Assembly: GCA_023512255.1 (NCBI GenBank)
Contig: JAILZY010000009.1
Location: forward strand, 1-64,000
Reading direction: 5' to 3'
Length of the DNA stretch: 64,000 nt
Origin: a bacterium
GTDB lineage: Bacteria > SZUA-182 > DTGQ01
The notes under the pieces were generated by a model. That model was not told where the DNA came from. It saw only the letters and a program-made list of their open reading frames with translations, and made no database searches. How positions within the stretch are numbered: position 1 is the stretch's first letter; each line of letters starts with the position of its first letter. The translations under genes and the position numbers were made by a program. Positions 27,695 through 36,893 of this stretch are shown here, piece after piece.

Positions 27695-28198
27695 GAATTA
27701 CCTCCTTGAGAGGGAGCAAGAATTACCTCTTTCGAGAGACTGCATAGAGAGAATACATAGAGAGACTCTCTAGAGACTGCATAGAAATATACTCTATAGA
27801 ATAAAATCCATAACAGAATAACATCCATAAGGTAGTGAAGTTATTAAGATTAATAAGGTTATATGAATCTAAATTTATTTAGTATTTTACAGTAATTAGT
27901 TAAAAATTTTTATCATTACTATTCTACCAGAAAGAAAATATCAAATCAAGCAAATTGTAATAAATTGCATTAATTTTAATTATGGAGATGAAATCAGGAA
28001 GCTCTTAGAAAAAAAGGCTGGACAAATTGCTCTACACTTCCTCCCCTTTTTTTGGCGAGAGAAGGAAGTGGAGAGAGTGATCTTATCAAGGAGCTTTTCC
28101 CTCAGGGGGAAATTTCAAAATATCCCCATTTTATAGCCTCAATTTTACTCGCCTAATTTCAATGGGTTTTCCAGGAAATCTAAAACTCAATGGTATTT
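27695..28198. other. Gene-free stretch with microduplications
   Basis: GCAAGAATTACCTC, which holds the complement of the tolC-like ribosome-binding site and start, occurs at 27691-27704 and again at 27716-27729. Beyond it, GAGAGACTGCATAGA-like units repeat between about 27734 and 27790. From about 27790 to 27990 the sequence is AT-rich and probably carries the promoter of the exporter operon. An imperfect hairpin (ACACTTCC and GGAAGTG) near 28032-28069 could end transcription of the minus-strand gene at 28199, although no T run follows. No gene was found. Confidence 0.55.
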
Positions 28199-29374
28199 TC
28201 AGCGAGTCGAAAGTTTCTGTAAGGAGGAGTGCCGCTGATTGGGTTTGACAGCCAGATTGGCTTTGATTGGTAAAACCTGCGGACGCTCCAGTGAGGCTTC
28301 TTGAGATGATAGCAGCTCGGTAACCTTTTTGGTCTTCAGGTCAATTAGGCAAATAATCCGTTTTTTGTCTTCCTTTCCTTTTCGCCGAGCGAAAATCAGC
28401 TTGGTTCCATCAGGCCACCAGGCAGGCTGAGCATCATCTGGGCCATCCGTTATCCGCTCAAGCCGCGATCCATCCGGGGTAAAGGTCCAGATGGTTTTAG
28501 TATCGGTGATCGGATCATGGCCGCGAAAAGCGATCCGATCCCCTTGAGGAGACCAGACCGTCTCATTGACAGCAAAGCCGCCGGGCAGTGGTTTGGTTAT
28601 GGTCTTGGTTTTAAGGTCCATGATCTTGGCTGTAGCTATCGGAAAGGCAAGTGGGAAGCCCTCGATCTTGAGCAGTTGGGTTTGGACAAAAGCGATCTTA
28701 GAGCCATCCGGCGACCAGCATGGAGTCAGCTGATCAACGTTGATTTTATCCTGAGTACCTGTGTTGTTTTTATCCTGAGTACCTGTCTGGGTATCTATCT
28801 GGGTATCTAAGATAGAGCGGTTTTGGCCATTTATATCCATAAGGTAAATACGCCAGGACGTATCGGCATTAGGATCTGCCAGCCGGGTACAGAAAGCCAA
28901 ACGCTTTCCATCCGGTGAGCAACTGGGATTACAATCAAGGGCTGAATTGTTTGAGATCTGGGTAACCTTTTTGCTGTCCAAATCCAGTTTGAAGATCTGA
29001 TACAACACTCGGCCTGTCTTGGGATCATCCACCGAATCTTCAAAGAAGACGCTCTTTCCATCAGGAGAAAAGCTGGGATTTTGAGCGAAAAAACTGTAGG
29101 TCAACTGTTGGATCTGCCCATCAGATCTGGCAAGATAAAGATTGATAGCCGCTGCGGTTTCGGCCTGGAATACAACCATGCACTCTGGAATGGTCGCATG
29201 AGAGACAATCTTTACGCTTTCCTTTGGCTTGGTAGGGGGGGCCGACCGAGAGACTATGTTTACACCGCTTTCTGGTTCGGCATGGAGTAGATGAAGCGGG
29301 GCCAGGGTAATTAGCAGGGAGAAAATTATCAGTGAAACGGTCCAACCTATCTTGGAAAATGTATGGCGAAGCAT
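28199..29374 (-). CDS. TolB-like beta-propeller protein (PD40 repeats), exported
   Basis: This exported beta-propeller resembles the C-terminal domain of TolB. A signal sequence (MLRHTFSKIGWTVSLIIFSL and on to about residue 33) is followed by at least five PD40/WD40-like blades. Each blade has the motif SPDGKxxxF or a variant (FSPDGKSVFFED, CSPDGKRLAFCT, WSPDGSKIAFVQ, WSPQGDRIAFRG, WWPDGTKLIFAR). The TolB N-terminal domain is absent, so it is not a standard TolB. The ATG at 29374 is preferred over an upstream one at 29416 because AAGGAGG lies about 11 nt before it. A low-complexity insert (DTQIDTQTGTQDKNNTGTQD) sits between blades three and four. Confidence 0.85.
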   Translation of the reverse strand: MLRHTFSKIGWTVSLIIFSLLITLAPLHLLHAEPESGVNIVSRSAPPTKPKESVKIVSHATIPECMVVFQAETAAAINLYLARSDGQIQQLTYSFFAQNPSFSPDGKSVFFEDSVDDPKTGRVLYQIFKLDLDSKKVTQISNNSALDCNPSCSPDGKRLAFCTRLADPNADTSWRIYLMDINGQNRSILDTQIDTQTGTQDKNNTGTQDKINVDQLTPCWSPDGSKIAFVQTQLLKIEGFPLAFPIATAKIMDLKTKTITKPLPGGFAVNETVWSPQGDRIAFRGHDPITDTKTIWTFTPDGSRLERITDGPDDAQPAWWPDGTKLIFARRKGKEDKKRIICLIDLKTKKVTELLSSQEASLERPQVLPIKANLAVKPNQRHSSLQKLSTR

Positions 29375-29394
29375 GAAAAATTTATCCTCCTTAA

Positions 29395-29434
29395 AATAAT
29401 AGAAGAACAAAGCCAATAATAGAAGAACAAAGCC
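29395..29434. repeat. 20-bp perfect tandem duplication in a 5' leader
   Basis: AATAATAGAAGAACAAAGCC occurs at 29395-29414 and 29415-29434, directly upstream of the ribosome-binding site of the TolB-like gene. A further short echo (GAAAGTATC and GAAAGTATT) follows at about 29435-29458. Confidence 0.95.
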
Positions 29435-29577
29435 GAAAGTATCAAATAGAAAGTATTTGATTATGATAATTATTATCTGTCTAATTGTTATCTGTCCAGA
29501 TTTAAGTTAGCAGTTAGATATTTAATTAGCAATCAATATCTAATTCAACCAGTACTTAATTCAGCCTCAGAATCAAA

Positions 29578-29615
29578 AGGAGGCGGGAAAGCCTTTCTTT
29601 ATCTCCCCGCCTCCT
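29578..29615. terminator. Intrinsic terminator downstream of the beta-helix gene
   Basis: The arms AGGAGGCGGG (29578-29587) and CCCGCCTCCT (29606-29615) pair perfectly over 10 bp with an 18-nt loop. Read on the minus strand, the stem is followed by TTTTGATT, which suits a terminator for the gene ending at 29656. The A-rich flank on the other side could support function in both directions. Confidence 0.8.
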
Positions 29616-29655
29616 AAAAATCAGCCCCTTTAAAAATTTTTTAATATAATCTTAA

Positions 29656-31812
29656 TCAATATGGCCAAACCCAGCTCGGATACAGCAGCCACGGCCACAT
29701 AAGGTTAGAATACAGTCGCCCGGCCACACCCGCCATCAAACCCGCCGGATAGAAGGATGGAATAATAGGAGAATAATAAATTGAGATCGGGGCTGGAATA
29801 GCAGCCGAAACAGGTCCATGGAAGTTGCTTACCCCATGGGTGTCTATATCTTCTAGGCGATAGAAGTAGGTAATCCCAGGTGCGGCTGTGGTATCAACAT
29901 AGGAATACTCTGCCTTCAGGGTAGCCCCACCCTCGGATGGGATAATCGCGGCATTGATCTTGGTGTATTCTCCGCTCTCTTTATTGCTGCGCCAGAGGTT
30001 GAATCCTGCGGTGTCGATCTCGCTCAGTGTGGTCCAGGATAGGATGATTTGTCCGCCTCCTGGGGTGGCAGTGAATTGATCTAGTTTAATCACATTAGGT
30101 CCTTCAGCCTCATAAGCCCCCATATCACTTGCCCACTTACCGTCATTATTTCCATCCATTGGCCTGGGTTGAGAATCTTTATCCTCAGCCACCGGCGGAT
30201 CAAGCCATCTCGCCAGATCAATGCAAGGAGAGCTAGCGCTTAGGCGGTAGTCACCCAAGTCAGGATCAACAAATTGTGGATCTCTATTGATATTGTGGTC
30301 CTCTGGATTACCATAGCCACCCTTGACGTCAGAGTAGGTAACATCAAGACCATTGCCAGATATTTCATCTGGCAAATTAAGCCAGATAATACTGTTTTTG
30401 ACAACTGCATTTGATAAGTAATTATAAATTGCTCCACCACTATTGCTGGAGGCGACATTTCCACTCATAGTACAATGGATCAATTCCAGCGGTGCGCTAT
30501 TATTATAATTGTAGATTCCACCACCTTCTCCTAACTGAGCCAAGTTGACCGCTAATACACAGTTGGTCAGGGTCATCGGAGATGAACTTTGTTGGCGATA
30601 GATCCCGCCGCCTTGCCCGCTTATAGCCTCATTATCTTTAATAGTACATTTGTCTATGGTGATTATCCCCGCCGTGGAACAATAAATTCCACCACCAGAA
30701 TTAAGAGCATGATTACGTTCGATAGCAGAGGCAGTGGCTTTCAATCTGGCGTTAGTCATGCAGGCAACCCCACCGCCATTAGTGGCCGAGTTGTTATTAA
30801 TCGTACATTTGATGAAATGTGGTGCAAAAGAGGAAGCTGCGCAATATATTCCACCACCATAGGATATTAAGGTCCCATTACTATTCTCAGCCGAATTATT
30901 ATTTATTGTTGTATCTTTAACTATAGTGGCTTTTGAGGGGAGATCAAAGAAATATATCCCTCCGCCTCGGCCAGAATTTCCACGATTTATTGTATCTGAA
31001 CTGGCCGTTGATGAATTATTACTAACCGTACAATTTCTGATGATCAGTGAAGATTTATCGCTATAAATTCCCCCACCGTTGCCAGTACTGATGCCAGAAT
31101 CGAATGGATTAAAGGGATCATCCACAGAGGGTATGGCCCTATTATTAGTAATAGTACAGTTTTCAATGGTCGCTACTGCCCGGAAGCAGGAAATTCCGCC
31201 GCCATTGCCAGCACTGGCTTCATTTCTTCCAACAATGCAGCCAGTAATGATTACTGGTGAAGCATTATATGAACAACAAATTCCACCCCCATCACCAGCC
31301 GTAGCTATATTATCGCTAATCGTACAGTTGGTAATTTTTGCTGAGGAGTCATTGCAATAAATCCCACCACCATTGGCAGCGCTATTATTTACAATGATAC
31401 AATTTTTAATCTCTGGCGAACACGACCAGCAACTAATTCCTCCCCCATTATCAACACCGGCATTTCCATTTTGGATAGTAAATCCATTAAGTACAGAATC
31501 TCCATAAAAAGTAACTGTGCTTCCCATATTACTACCATTAATAATTGTGGATGCCACTATCATAGGGTTATCGGGATTGGTACTTTGGACTGTTATAGAC
31601 TTATCGCCCCAGAAATACACATTCTCAAAATATGTCCCACTGCGAACAATAACTACATCCCTATCAGCGGCATTAAAAATGGCTTGGTTAATAGTTGGGT
31701 AGTTATCAGGTACATAGATAGTGTTTGCTTCCAGCCAAGATACATGGACTACCAATATTACCACCATGATCATGAAAACTAAGGCTATGCTGAGCGTTAA
31801 TCCTTTTTTCAT
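29656..31812 (-). CDS. Secreted right-handed beta-helix protein
   Basis: This is a 718-residue exported protein. A signal peptide (about residues 5-29) is followed by a long parallel beta-helix (about 30-520) built from repeats of the type CTISDNIATAGDGGGI and CTINNNSATNGGGV, as in pectate-lyase-like and polymorphic outer-membrane proteins. After it come a DUF1565/choice-of-anchor-like segment with DSQPRPMDGNNDGKWASDMG and a fibronectin-type domain (about 580-680; IILSWTTLSEIDTAGFNLWR). The tail is short and aromatic (LMWPWLLYPSWVWPY). No catalytic residues for a polysaccharide lyase could be assigned, so adhesion or surface binding is as likely. Confidence 0.83.
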   Translation of the reverse strand: MKKGLTLSIALVFMIMVVILVVHVSWLEANTIYVPDNYPTINQAIFNAADRDVVIVRSGTYFENVYFWGDKSITVQSTNPDNPMIVASTIINGSNMGSTVTFYGDSVLNGFTIQNGNAGVDNGGGISCWSCSPEIKNCIIVNNSAANGGGIYCNDSSAKITNCTISDNIATAGDGGGICCSYNASPVIITGCIVGRNEASAGNGGGISCFRAVATIENCTITNNRAIPSVDDPFNPFDSGISTGNGGGIYSDKSSLIIRNCTVSNNSSTASSDTINRGNSGRGGGIYFFDLPSKATIVKDTTINNNSAENSNGTLISYGGGIYCAASSFAPHFIKCTINNNSATNGGGVACMTNARLKATASAIERNHALNSGGGIYCSTAGIITIDKCTIKDNEAISGQGGGIYRQQSSSPMTLTNCVLAVNLAQLGEGGGIYNYNNSAPLELIHCTMSGNVASSNSGGAIYNYLSNAVVKNSIIWLNLPDEISGNGLDVTYSDVKGGYGNPEDHNINRDPQFVDPDLGDYRLSASSPCIDLARWLDPPVAEDKDSQPRPMDGNNDGKWASDMGAYEAEGPNVIKLDQFTATPGGGQIILSWTTLSEIDTAGFNLWRSNKESGEYTKINAAIIPSEGGATLKAEYSYVDTTAAPGITYFYRLEDIDTHGVSNFHGPVSAAIPAPISIYYSPIIPSFYPAGLMAGVAGRLYSNLMWPWLLYPSWVWPY

Positions 31813-32140
31813 GGTCTCTCCTTTTTATTATAATAAATTATATATAAATTAATCCTTATAACAGGTAATTTAACTATAAAAAATATACAAGCAAGCCGGC
31901 TTATATTTTTAAACTCACTCTCATATAGCAGACACCAAAATGGAGAACCGTGAAAGAAAGATTCTGTATTCTCATAACTTCATGAGAGTCTCTCTCTTTT
32001 GTTATTCTTTAAGCATGGCATCTAATAAAATTAAAATGAGAGCGGTTTGAACTTTTTGAACTCTATTTCCGCATATTTTTAACTGGAGTAAAAAATTTTA
32101 CAATTGAAACTACCCACGGGAACTTTATCGACTCAAAAAA
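31813..32140. other. Leader of the beta-helix gene, no gene found
   Basis: This gap is AT-rich next to the beta-helix start (31813-31900). It holds a small palindrome AAGCCGGCTT near 31893 and a short hairpin CTCAT-N6-ATGAG near 31970-31986. No ORF or RNA was recognised. The promoter of the beta-helix gene should lie here. Confidence 0.5.
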
Positions 32141-32195
32141 TGCCCCGGTGTAAGGATAAAAGCGGATTTTATTCTACTTCCTCCCCACCGGGGCA
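32141..32195 (-). terminator. Intrinsic terminator of the small secreted protein gene
   Basis: TGCCCCGGTG (32141-32150) and CACCGGGGCA (32186-32195) form a perfect 10-bp stem. Read on the minus strand, the stem is followed at once by TTTTTTGAG, the expected U tract. It lies 33 bp after the stop of the minus-strand gene ending at 32228. The loop of 35 nt is long for a terminator. Confidence 0.8.
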
Positions 32196-32227
32196 AGTTT
32201 ATGCATATAGCAGATTTATCCTAAAGC

Positions 32228-32641
32228 TTAGAAGGTAACCCAAGCCGAATTAGGATATACTGCAATATTGGCTGTACGGGTCCAAGTTTGACCAGGCCAA
32301 TCTATAGCGGGGAAACTAACAGGAGCTGAGGTTCCCGTAAACCTGATGTTTACTGTTCCAAATATTGTCATGGTCCAGTCAGCCGTAGCTACTACATTAG
32401 TAGCACCTGAGAAATTCTGGACTACCTTTTTTATTTGATAATATCCATTAGAGTTTGTAGTTGTGCTGCCAAAAATCTGGTTAACCTGAATACTCGCCCC
32501 TGGACAGACATAAGTATACTCCATAATATTGACTGTACCATTGATAGTAACCGTTCCCTGGACAGGCTGCTGTGCTGCGGCGATTCCTGTCATTACTACT
32601 ACTGCCAAAACCGAAATAATCAAGCTTGCAAACTTCTTCAT
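32228..32641 (-). CDS. Small secreted beta-sandwich protein (paralogue 1)
   Basis: This is a 137-residue exported protein with signal peptide (MKKFASLIISVLAVVVMTGI, cleavage near AAA at 23). The mature part, about 114 residues, has the pattern CPGASIQVNQIFGSTTTNSN followed by GYYQIKK. That resembles carboxypeptidase-regulatory or CnaB-like folds, in which a surface loop TxTNSxGxY is conserved. It is paralogous to the product of 32876-33400: both share MKKF-SLII, CPG-x-V, TTTNSNG and the GATxVxAxxxW segment. The two genes lie head to tail, which suggests a tandem duplication. Function is unknown. Confidence 0.8.
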   Translation of the reverse strand: MKKFASLIISVLAVVVMTGIAAAQQPVQGTVTINGTVNIMEYTYVCPGASIQVNQIFGSTTTNSNGYYQIKKVVQNFSGATNVVATADWTMTIFGTVNIRFTGTSAPVSFPAIDWPGQTWTRTANIAVYPNSAWVTF

Positions 32642-32875
32642 CGTCTTTCTCCTTAAAAATAGTTAATTAACTTTATATAAATAAAAATTAATAAATAATT
32701 AATAATTAATAATTACATAATACAATGCATGTCCTTACATACTTTAAAAGTTACATCACAACAAAAAGTTACAACGGGCCGTCTCGCTTCAATATTAACA
32801 CCTCCTTTCTTTTTTCTTCATAACAGAGAGAGTCTGTCATGAAGAGAGCTTTAAAGATTTTTTAAAAAAACTGAA

Positions 32876-33400
32876 TTAGTTCGAAATCCCTCTTAAAATC
32901 CCGTTTGTCGAAACAGAAGATGAAACAGTATCTATATCTACTACCGATTCTACTACCGGCTTTATTGAAATAAAATCTCCCGGCAGTGGAATATCCGCTA
33001 TACAGGTATAGATTGGGCTTGGCCATTGACTTATTGGAGGATAGTAAACAGGCGCTGATTCTCCATGAAAGTGAAGATTGATTTGCATATCGCATGGACG
33101 AAAAGGGAATTGAAGTGTAAGATCCCAATTCCCTATAGCTACCACCGTAGCACCTGGGAAATCAGGCCCTACCTTCTTTTTTGCTATATAGTCTCCGTTG
33201 GAGTTCGTAGTTGTGGGTTCAAAAAGCTGAGAAAACTTTACGTTCACCCCTGGGCAGGTGTATGCATACTGGGGATGGTTACCAATATATACCTTACCTT
33301 TTATAATAGCTGTTCCTTCAACTGTTTTTATCTGGGCTGTTGCTATTCTTGCTATAGTCAATATCGAAAATAAAATAATTAAGCTTATAAATTTTTTCAT
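32876..33400 (-). CDS. Small secreted beta-sandwich protein (paralogue 2)
   Basis: This is a 174-residue exported protein with signal peptide (about residues 1-22) and the same CPG-x-V and TTTNSNGDYIAKK core as its neighbour at 32228-32641. It has an extra C-terminal stretch of about 35 residues rich in Val, Ser and Ile. It is the first gene of the pair. A 12-bp hairpin lies in the gap between the two (32816-32844). A long AT-rich leader and the palindrome pair at 33914-33950 lie upstream, as for the secreted protein at 11848-12570. No function is known. Confidence 0.8.
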   Translation of the reverse strand: MKKFISLIILFSILTIARIATAQIKTVEGTAIIKGKVYIGNHPQYAYTCPGVNVKFSQLFEPTTTNSNGDYIAKKKVGPDFPGATVVAIGNWDLTLQFPFRPCDMQINLHFHGESAPVYYPPISQWPSPIYTCIADIPLPGDFISIKPVVESVVDIDTVSSSVSTNGILRGISN

Positions 33401-33913
33401 GGCTTTCTTCTTTCTTATATTATATTAAGTATAATATTAATAAATTTAAGTTACTTCTATATTTTGTAATTTATTTTAAAATTTTTGATTTTATTTGATT
33501 TATATGAAAAATAATTTTTAATAAATTTTTTAAAAATTATAGTTTACCTAAATGTAAGTTATTTTAAATTAATAAATTAACATTAATTTATATAGATTAC
33601 ATTCTCTATGCAAATAATATTTTGCAAAATATATGTCATATATAAATTTTATTTTTTATAAAAATATGATATTTAAAATAATTCATTGTTTTATATTAAA
33701 CTACTCATCATAATTTAGATATCCACTATGTTTTTAAGTAATAATGATAATATTTAATTCTTACTGATATATAGTTTTTTTATTTTTAATAATAAAAAAT
33801 CAATACAAATTTTATATTTACTGATAAAATAATTTAATAGATTTAATTTCAAATAAATTTAAATAATTTATTTATTATATCAATAATAATTAATTAATTT
33901 TAAATATTTAATT
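33401..33913. other. AT-rich leader without genes
   Basis: About 500 bp of extremely AT-rich sequence with many overlapping runs such as TTTTAAAAATT and ATATAAATTTTA. No ORF, RNA or clear promoter could be set apart from the background. It resembles the leader at 12630-12799 in composition and in lying between a secreted protein gene and the palindrome pair. Confidence 0.6.
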
Positions 33914-33950
33914 ATGAAATTTATTTCATATCATATGAAACATATTTCAT
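33914..33950. promoter_or_regulatory. Paired palindromes ATGAAA-N4-TTTCAT, 21 bp apart (copy 2)
   Basis: ATGAAATTTATTTCAT (33914-33929) and ATGAAACATATTTCAT (33935-33950) start exactly 21 bp apart, as at 12800-12836. The four-base spacers differ between all four palindromes while the ATGAAA and TTTCAT arms are invariant, which is the pattern expected of protein-binding half sites. The pair lies about 510 bp upstream of the paralogous secreted protein genes. Confidence 0.6.
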
Positions 33951-34335
33951 AGTGCCTATGGCTACTAAGCTATTCCGTTTTTAAAATTATGAAGATAACT
34001 ACATTAAATGAGAATTCCCAAGGTATGCAATGTAATTCACACTGATATAGTCTATGCCCTGCTAGTCAATATCAGGCGCCATGCTAGTAAATAGCTGGCG
34101 AAAAGAAGACAACGAAAAGAAGGCAAAGGCAAAGTAAGGCAAATAAAATAAAGTCATATATGCCGTCAGACATGCCGCAAGATATAATCCAATAAAAAAG
34201 TATTCATGGATTCAGGGAAGTATTGATTATTGATTTAGGAGTAAGAGTTAGGTATAATAAAAAAATTAAAAAATCTGGCGAACATGAGATGGAATTCTCA
34301 GAGGGATCTAAAAATTCTAGTCAACCCCTTCGCAT

Positions 34336-34772
34336 CCTTACTGACATGGTTGGTTCATACTCGGCGATCTTGACCTGGCTGTCTTTCGCCCCTTGCTTGC
34401 TCCTTCGCTCCTGGCTTGGCTCCTGGCTTTGCTCTTTCGCTCCTGGCTTTGCTATTCGCTCTTTGACTTATGCGGTTTTGCTCGCCATTTCGGCGATCCT
34501 GTGGCCTGCTCGCGGACTTCGCTCTTTACTGATGTGGGTGGCCTGCTGGCGGACTTTACTCCTTACTGACATGGTTGGTTCATGCTCGGCGATCTTGACC
34601 TGGTGTCCTTCGCTCCTGGCTGTCTTTCGCCCCTGGCTTGCTCCTTCGCTCCTGGCTTGGCTCCTGGCTTTGCTCTTTCGCCCCTGGCTTGCTCCTTTGC
34701 TCCTGGCTTGGCTCCTGGCTTTGCTCTTTCGCTCCTGGCTTTGCTATTCGCTCTTTGACTTATGCGGTTTTG
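34336..34772. repeat. Nested direct repeats, probably non-coding
   Basis: A segment at 34336-34482 recurs at 34561-34772. The leading 43 bp match with a single mismatch (34336-34378 and 34561-34603). The second copy has gained an internal duplication of about 46 bp built of GCTCCTGGCTTGGCTCCTGG units. A third layer, a tandem pair of about 37 bp (GGCCTGCTNGCGGACTT), lies at about 34512-34570. The composition is strongly C/T-biased on this strand. Frames through it (for example 34223-34786) translate into Leu/Ser/Trp-rich repeats without a recognisable domain. The remaining flanks (33951-34335 and 34773-34985) show nothing definite. Confidence 0.85.
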
Positions 34773-34985
34773 CTTTTCACCACTGAAAAGCGATCTGCTC
34801 TTCACCGGGAACGCTTCATTTAACGTTTTGGTAAAAATATTTTTTTTCATTAAAAAAATAATATCTTATTATAAATATTGGAATAAAATCGAAAGCTAAG
34901 CCGAATAATCGAGCCCATATTTTTTACCAGCTATTCCGAATAAGCATCGTGAAAGGATTCCCCGAAAGATATTTGGACCAAAGCG

Positions 34986-36005
34986 ATGAAATTTCTAAAA
35001 GGGTATGGAAGAATTCTTGGTAAGGGCGCGATACCATTTATTGGCCTGACGGTTTTGGTACTTTTTATCATTCATATCTATGGTGCTCTGAGAATGCCTC
35101 TCTCCTTTGTCCCACCTGAGGGGAAGATTATTGAGATCAAAAAGGGGATGCCGATCAGCGAGATTTCTCTTCTTCTCAAGAAGGAGAAGATTATTCGTGA
35201 AGCTTGGCTTTTTAAACTGCTGACCAGGATAAAATATGGTACGCTGATCAAAGCTGGAGAATATCGGCTAACTCCGGCCATCAATCTACTCCAGCTTTTT
35301 GATATACTTCAGCATGGCAAATCGATCTGTCATCGGGTAACGATTCCGGAAGGATACACTATCCGGCAGATTGCGGCCATATTGGCTGATCATGGTTTGG
35401 CTGATCGGGAAAAATTTATTAAGGCGGCCAATGATCCCGCTTTGGCCAGAAAGCTAGGTATCCAGGCCGAGAGTCTAGAAGGGTATCTTTTTCCCGATAC
35501 CTATTATTTTACTAAGGGGGTGTCTGAAAAGGTGATCATTGAGGCTATGGTCTTGCGGTTTAACCAGATCATTCCCAAGGAGTGGAAAGTGCGCTCCCGT
35601 GAGATGGGATTTGATTTCCATCAGATCGTTACCTTGGCCTCACTGATTGAGAAAGAGACTTCCCGGCTGGAAGAAAAACCGCTTATTTCGGCTGCCTATC
35701 ACAATCGGCTGCGGGACGGGATGCGCTTGCAGTGTGATCCGACCGTGATCTACTCGCTGGCTAGCTTTAGCGGAAATCTGACCAAGGAGCACCTGTCGAT
35801 TGATTCTCCTTATAATACCTATCGTGTCTATGGTCTGCCCCCTGGTCCGATTGCCAATCCGGGGAAAGACTCAATCCAGGCGGCCTTATATCCTGTCAAG
35901 ATTGGCTATCGCTATTTTGTCTCAAAAAACGATGGGACACATCACTTCTCTTATACCTTGGAAGAACATAATCGAGCTGTAGAAAAATATCAAAAGCGGA
36001 GGTAG
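34986..36005 (+). CDS. mltG: Endolytic murein transglycosylase MltG
   Basis: MltG (YceG family) cleaves nascent glycan strands and sets their length. It is anchored by one N-terminal membrane helix (about residues 16-36). A LysM-like subdomain (about 50-100, [16 protein letters not shown]) precedes the catalytic domain. The catalytic glutamate is in [15 protein letters not shown] near residue 221, and the C-terminal motif [18 protein letters not shown] is characteristic. The length of 339 residues is normal. The hisG gene starts 4 nt after the stop, so the two are probably co-transcribed although functionally unrelated. Confidence 0.95.
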   Translation: MKFLKGYGRILGKGAIPFIGLTVLVLFIIHIYGALRMPLSFVPPEGKIIEIKKGMPISEISLLLKKEKIIREAWLFKLLTRIKYGTLIKAGEYRLTPAINLLQLFDILQHGKSICHRVTIPEGYTIRQIAAILADHGLADREKFIKAANDPALARKLGIQAESLEGYLFPDTYYFTKGVSEKVIIEAMVLRFNQIIPKEWKVRSREMGFDFHQIVTLASLIEKETSRLEEKPLISAAYHNRLRDGMRLQCDPTVIYSLASFSGNLTKEHLSIDSPYNTYRVYGLPPGPIANPGKDSIQAALYPVKIGYRYFVSKNDGTHHFSYTLEEHNRAVEKYQKRR

Positions 36006-36009
36006 TTTC

Positions 36010-36879
36010 ATGAAGTTACGAATTGGCATTCCGAAAGGGAGCTTACAGGAGGCGACCATTGCCCTGTTTCGAAAGGCGGGATATCATATTTCGGTAAGTC
36101 ATAGATCATATTATCCGCTCATCAATGATTATCAGATGGAAGCTATGCTTATCCGAGCCCAGGAGATGGCCATTTATGTTGAAAATGGGGTTCTGGATGC
36201 CGGTTTAACTGGCAAAGATTGGATTTTGGAGCAAGGCGCCGATGTACATGAGGTTGCCGAGTTGGTGTACGGCAAGGAGGGGCTAGCGCCGGTTAAATGG
36301 GTTTTGGCTGTGCCGAATGATTCCCCTATCCAGAGCGTCAAGGATCTTGAAGGCAAGAGAATCTCCACAGAGCTGGTCAATTTTACCAAAAATTATCTTC
36401 GGAAAGCAGGGGTCAGGGCTGAGGTTATGTTTTCCTGGGGAGCTACGGAGATCAAGGCGCCGACTCTGGCTGATGCCATTGTTGAGTTGACCGAGACCGG
36501 CAGCACGCTGCGGGCCAATAATCTTAGGATCGTAGAAACTTTGATGGAATCGACAACACGGCTGATTGCCAATAAAACTGCCTGGAAAAACAACTGGAAA
36601 CGGGAGAAGATTGAAAATCTAGCCTGCTTGCTGAAAGGATCGCTCCTGGCCGAAGAAAAGGTTGGCCTTAAGATGAACATTACTCAGAAAAACTTAGACC
36701 GCATTGTCGCTCTGCTGCCGGCCATGCACACCCCGACCATATCGCCTCTGGTGGACAAGGATTGGGTAGCCCTCGAAGTGGTCATTGATGAAAAGGTTGT
36801 GCGAGACATCATCCCGGAGCTGAAAAAAGCGGGAGCTACTGGAATTGTGGAATATCCTTTAAACAAAGTGATCCCATAA
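36010..36879 (+). CDS. hisG: ATP phosphoribosyltransferase, long form
   Basis: HisG joins ATP and PRPP in the first step of histidine synthesis. The N-terminal motif [16 protein letters not shown] and the PRPP loop segment [15 protein letters not shown] are present. The protein has 289 residues with a C-terminal regulatory domain (about 215-289, [18 protein letters not shown]). It is therefore the long, hexameric, histidine-inhibited form that does not need HisZ. GGAGG lies 8 nt before the ATG. No other histidine genes are in the window. Confidence 0.95.
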   Translation: MKLRIGIPKGSLQEATIALFRKAGYHISVSHRSYYPLINDYQMEAMLIRAQEMAIYVENGVLDAGLTGKDWILEQGADVHEVAELVYGKEGLAPVKWVLAVPNDSPIQSVKDLEGKRISTELVNFTKNYLRKAGVRAEVMFSWGATEIKAPTLADAIVELTETGSTLRANNLRIVETLMESTTRLIANKTAWKNNWKREKIENLACLLKGSLLAEEKVGLKMNITQKNLDRIVALLPAMHTPTISPLVDKDWVALEVVIDEKVVRDIIPELKKAGATGIVEYPLNKVIP

Positions 36880-36893
36880 GATTAGTAAAAGCC

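Noticed and set aside
28032-28069. Imperfect hairpin after the TolB-like gene
   Set aside because: The stem is short with a long loop and there is no T run in the sense direction, so it is mentioned only as a possibility in the spacer entry.
32816-32844. Hairpin CTTCATAACAGA / TCTGTCATGAAG considered as a terminator
   Set aside because: On the minus strand, where the genes are, it is followed by a purine-rich run and not by T residues. It is kept only as an intercistronic hairpin.
34223-34786. 187-residue plus-strand frame and the 95-residue minus-strand frame over the nested repeats
   Set aside because: Both are made by the repeats, have no domain, no convincing ribosome-binding site and strongly biased residues (Leu/Ser/Trp or Lys/Ala/Gly/Pro). 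They are treated as non-coding repeat sequence.
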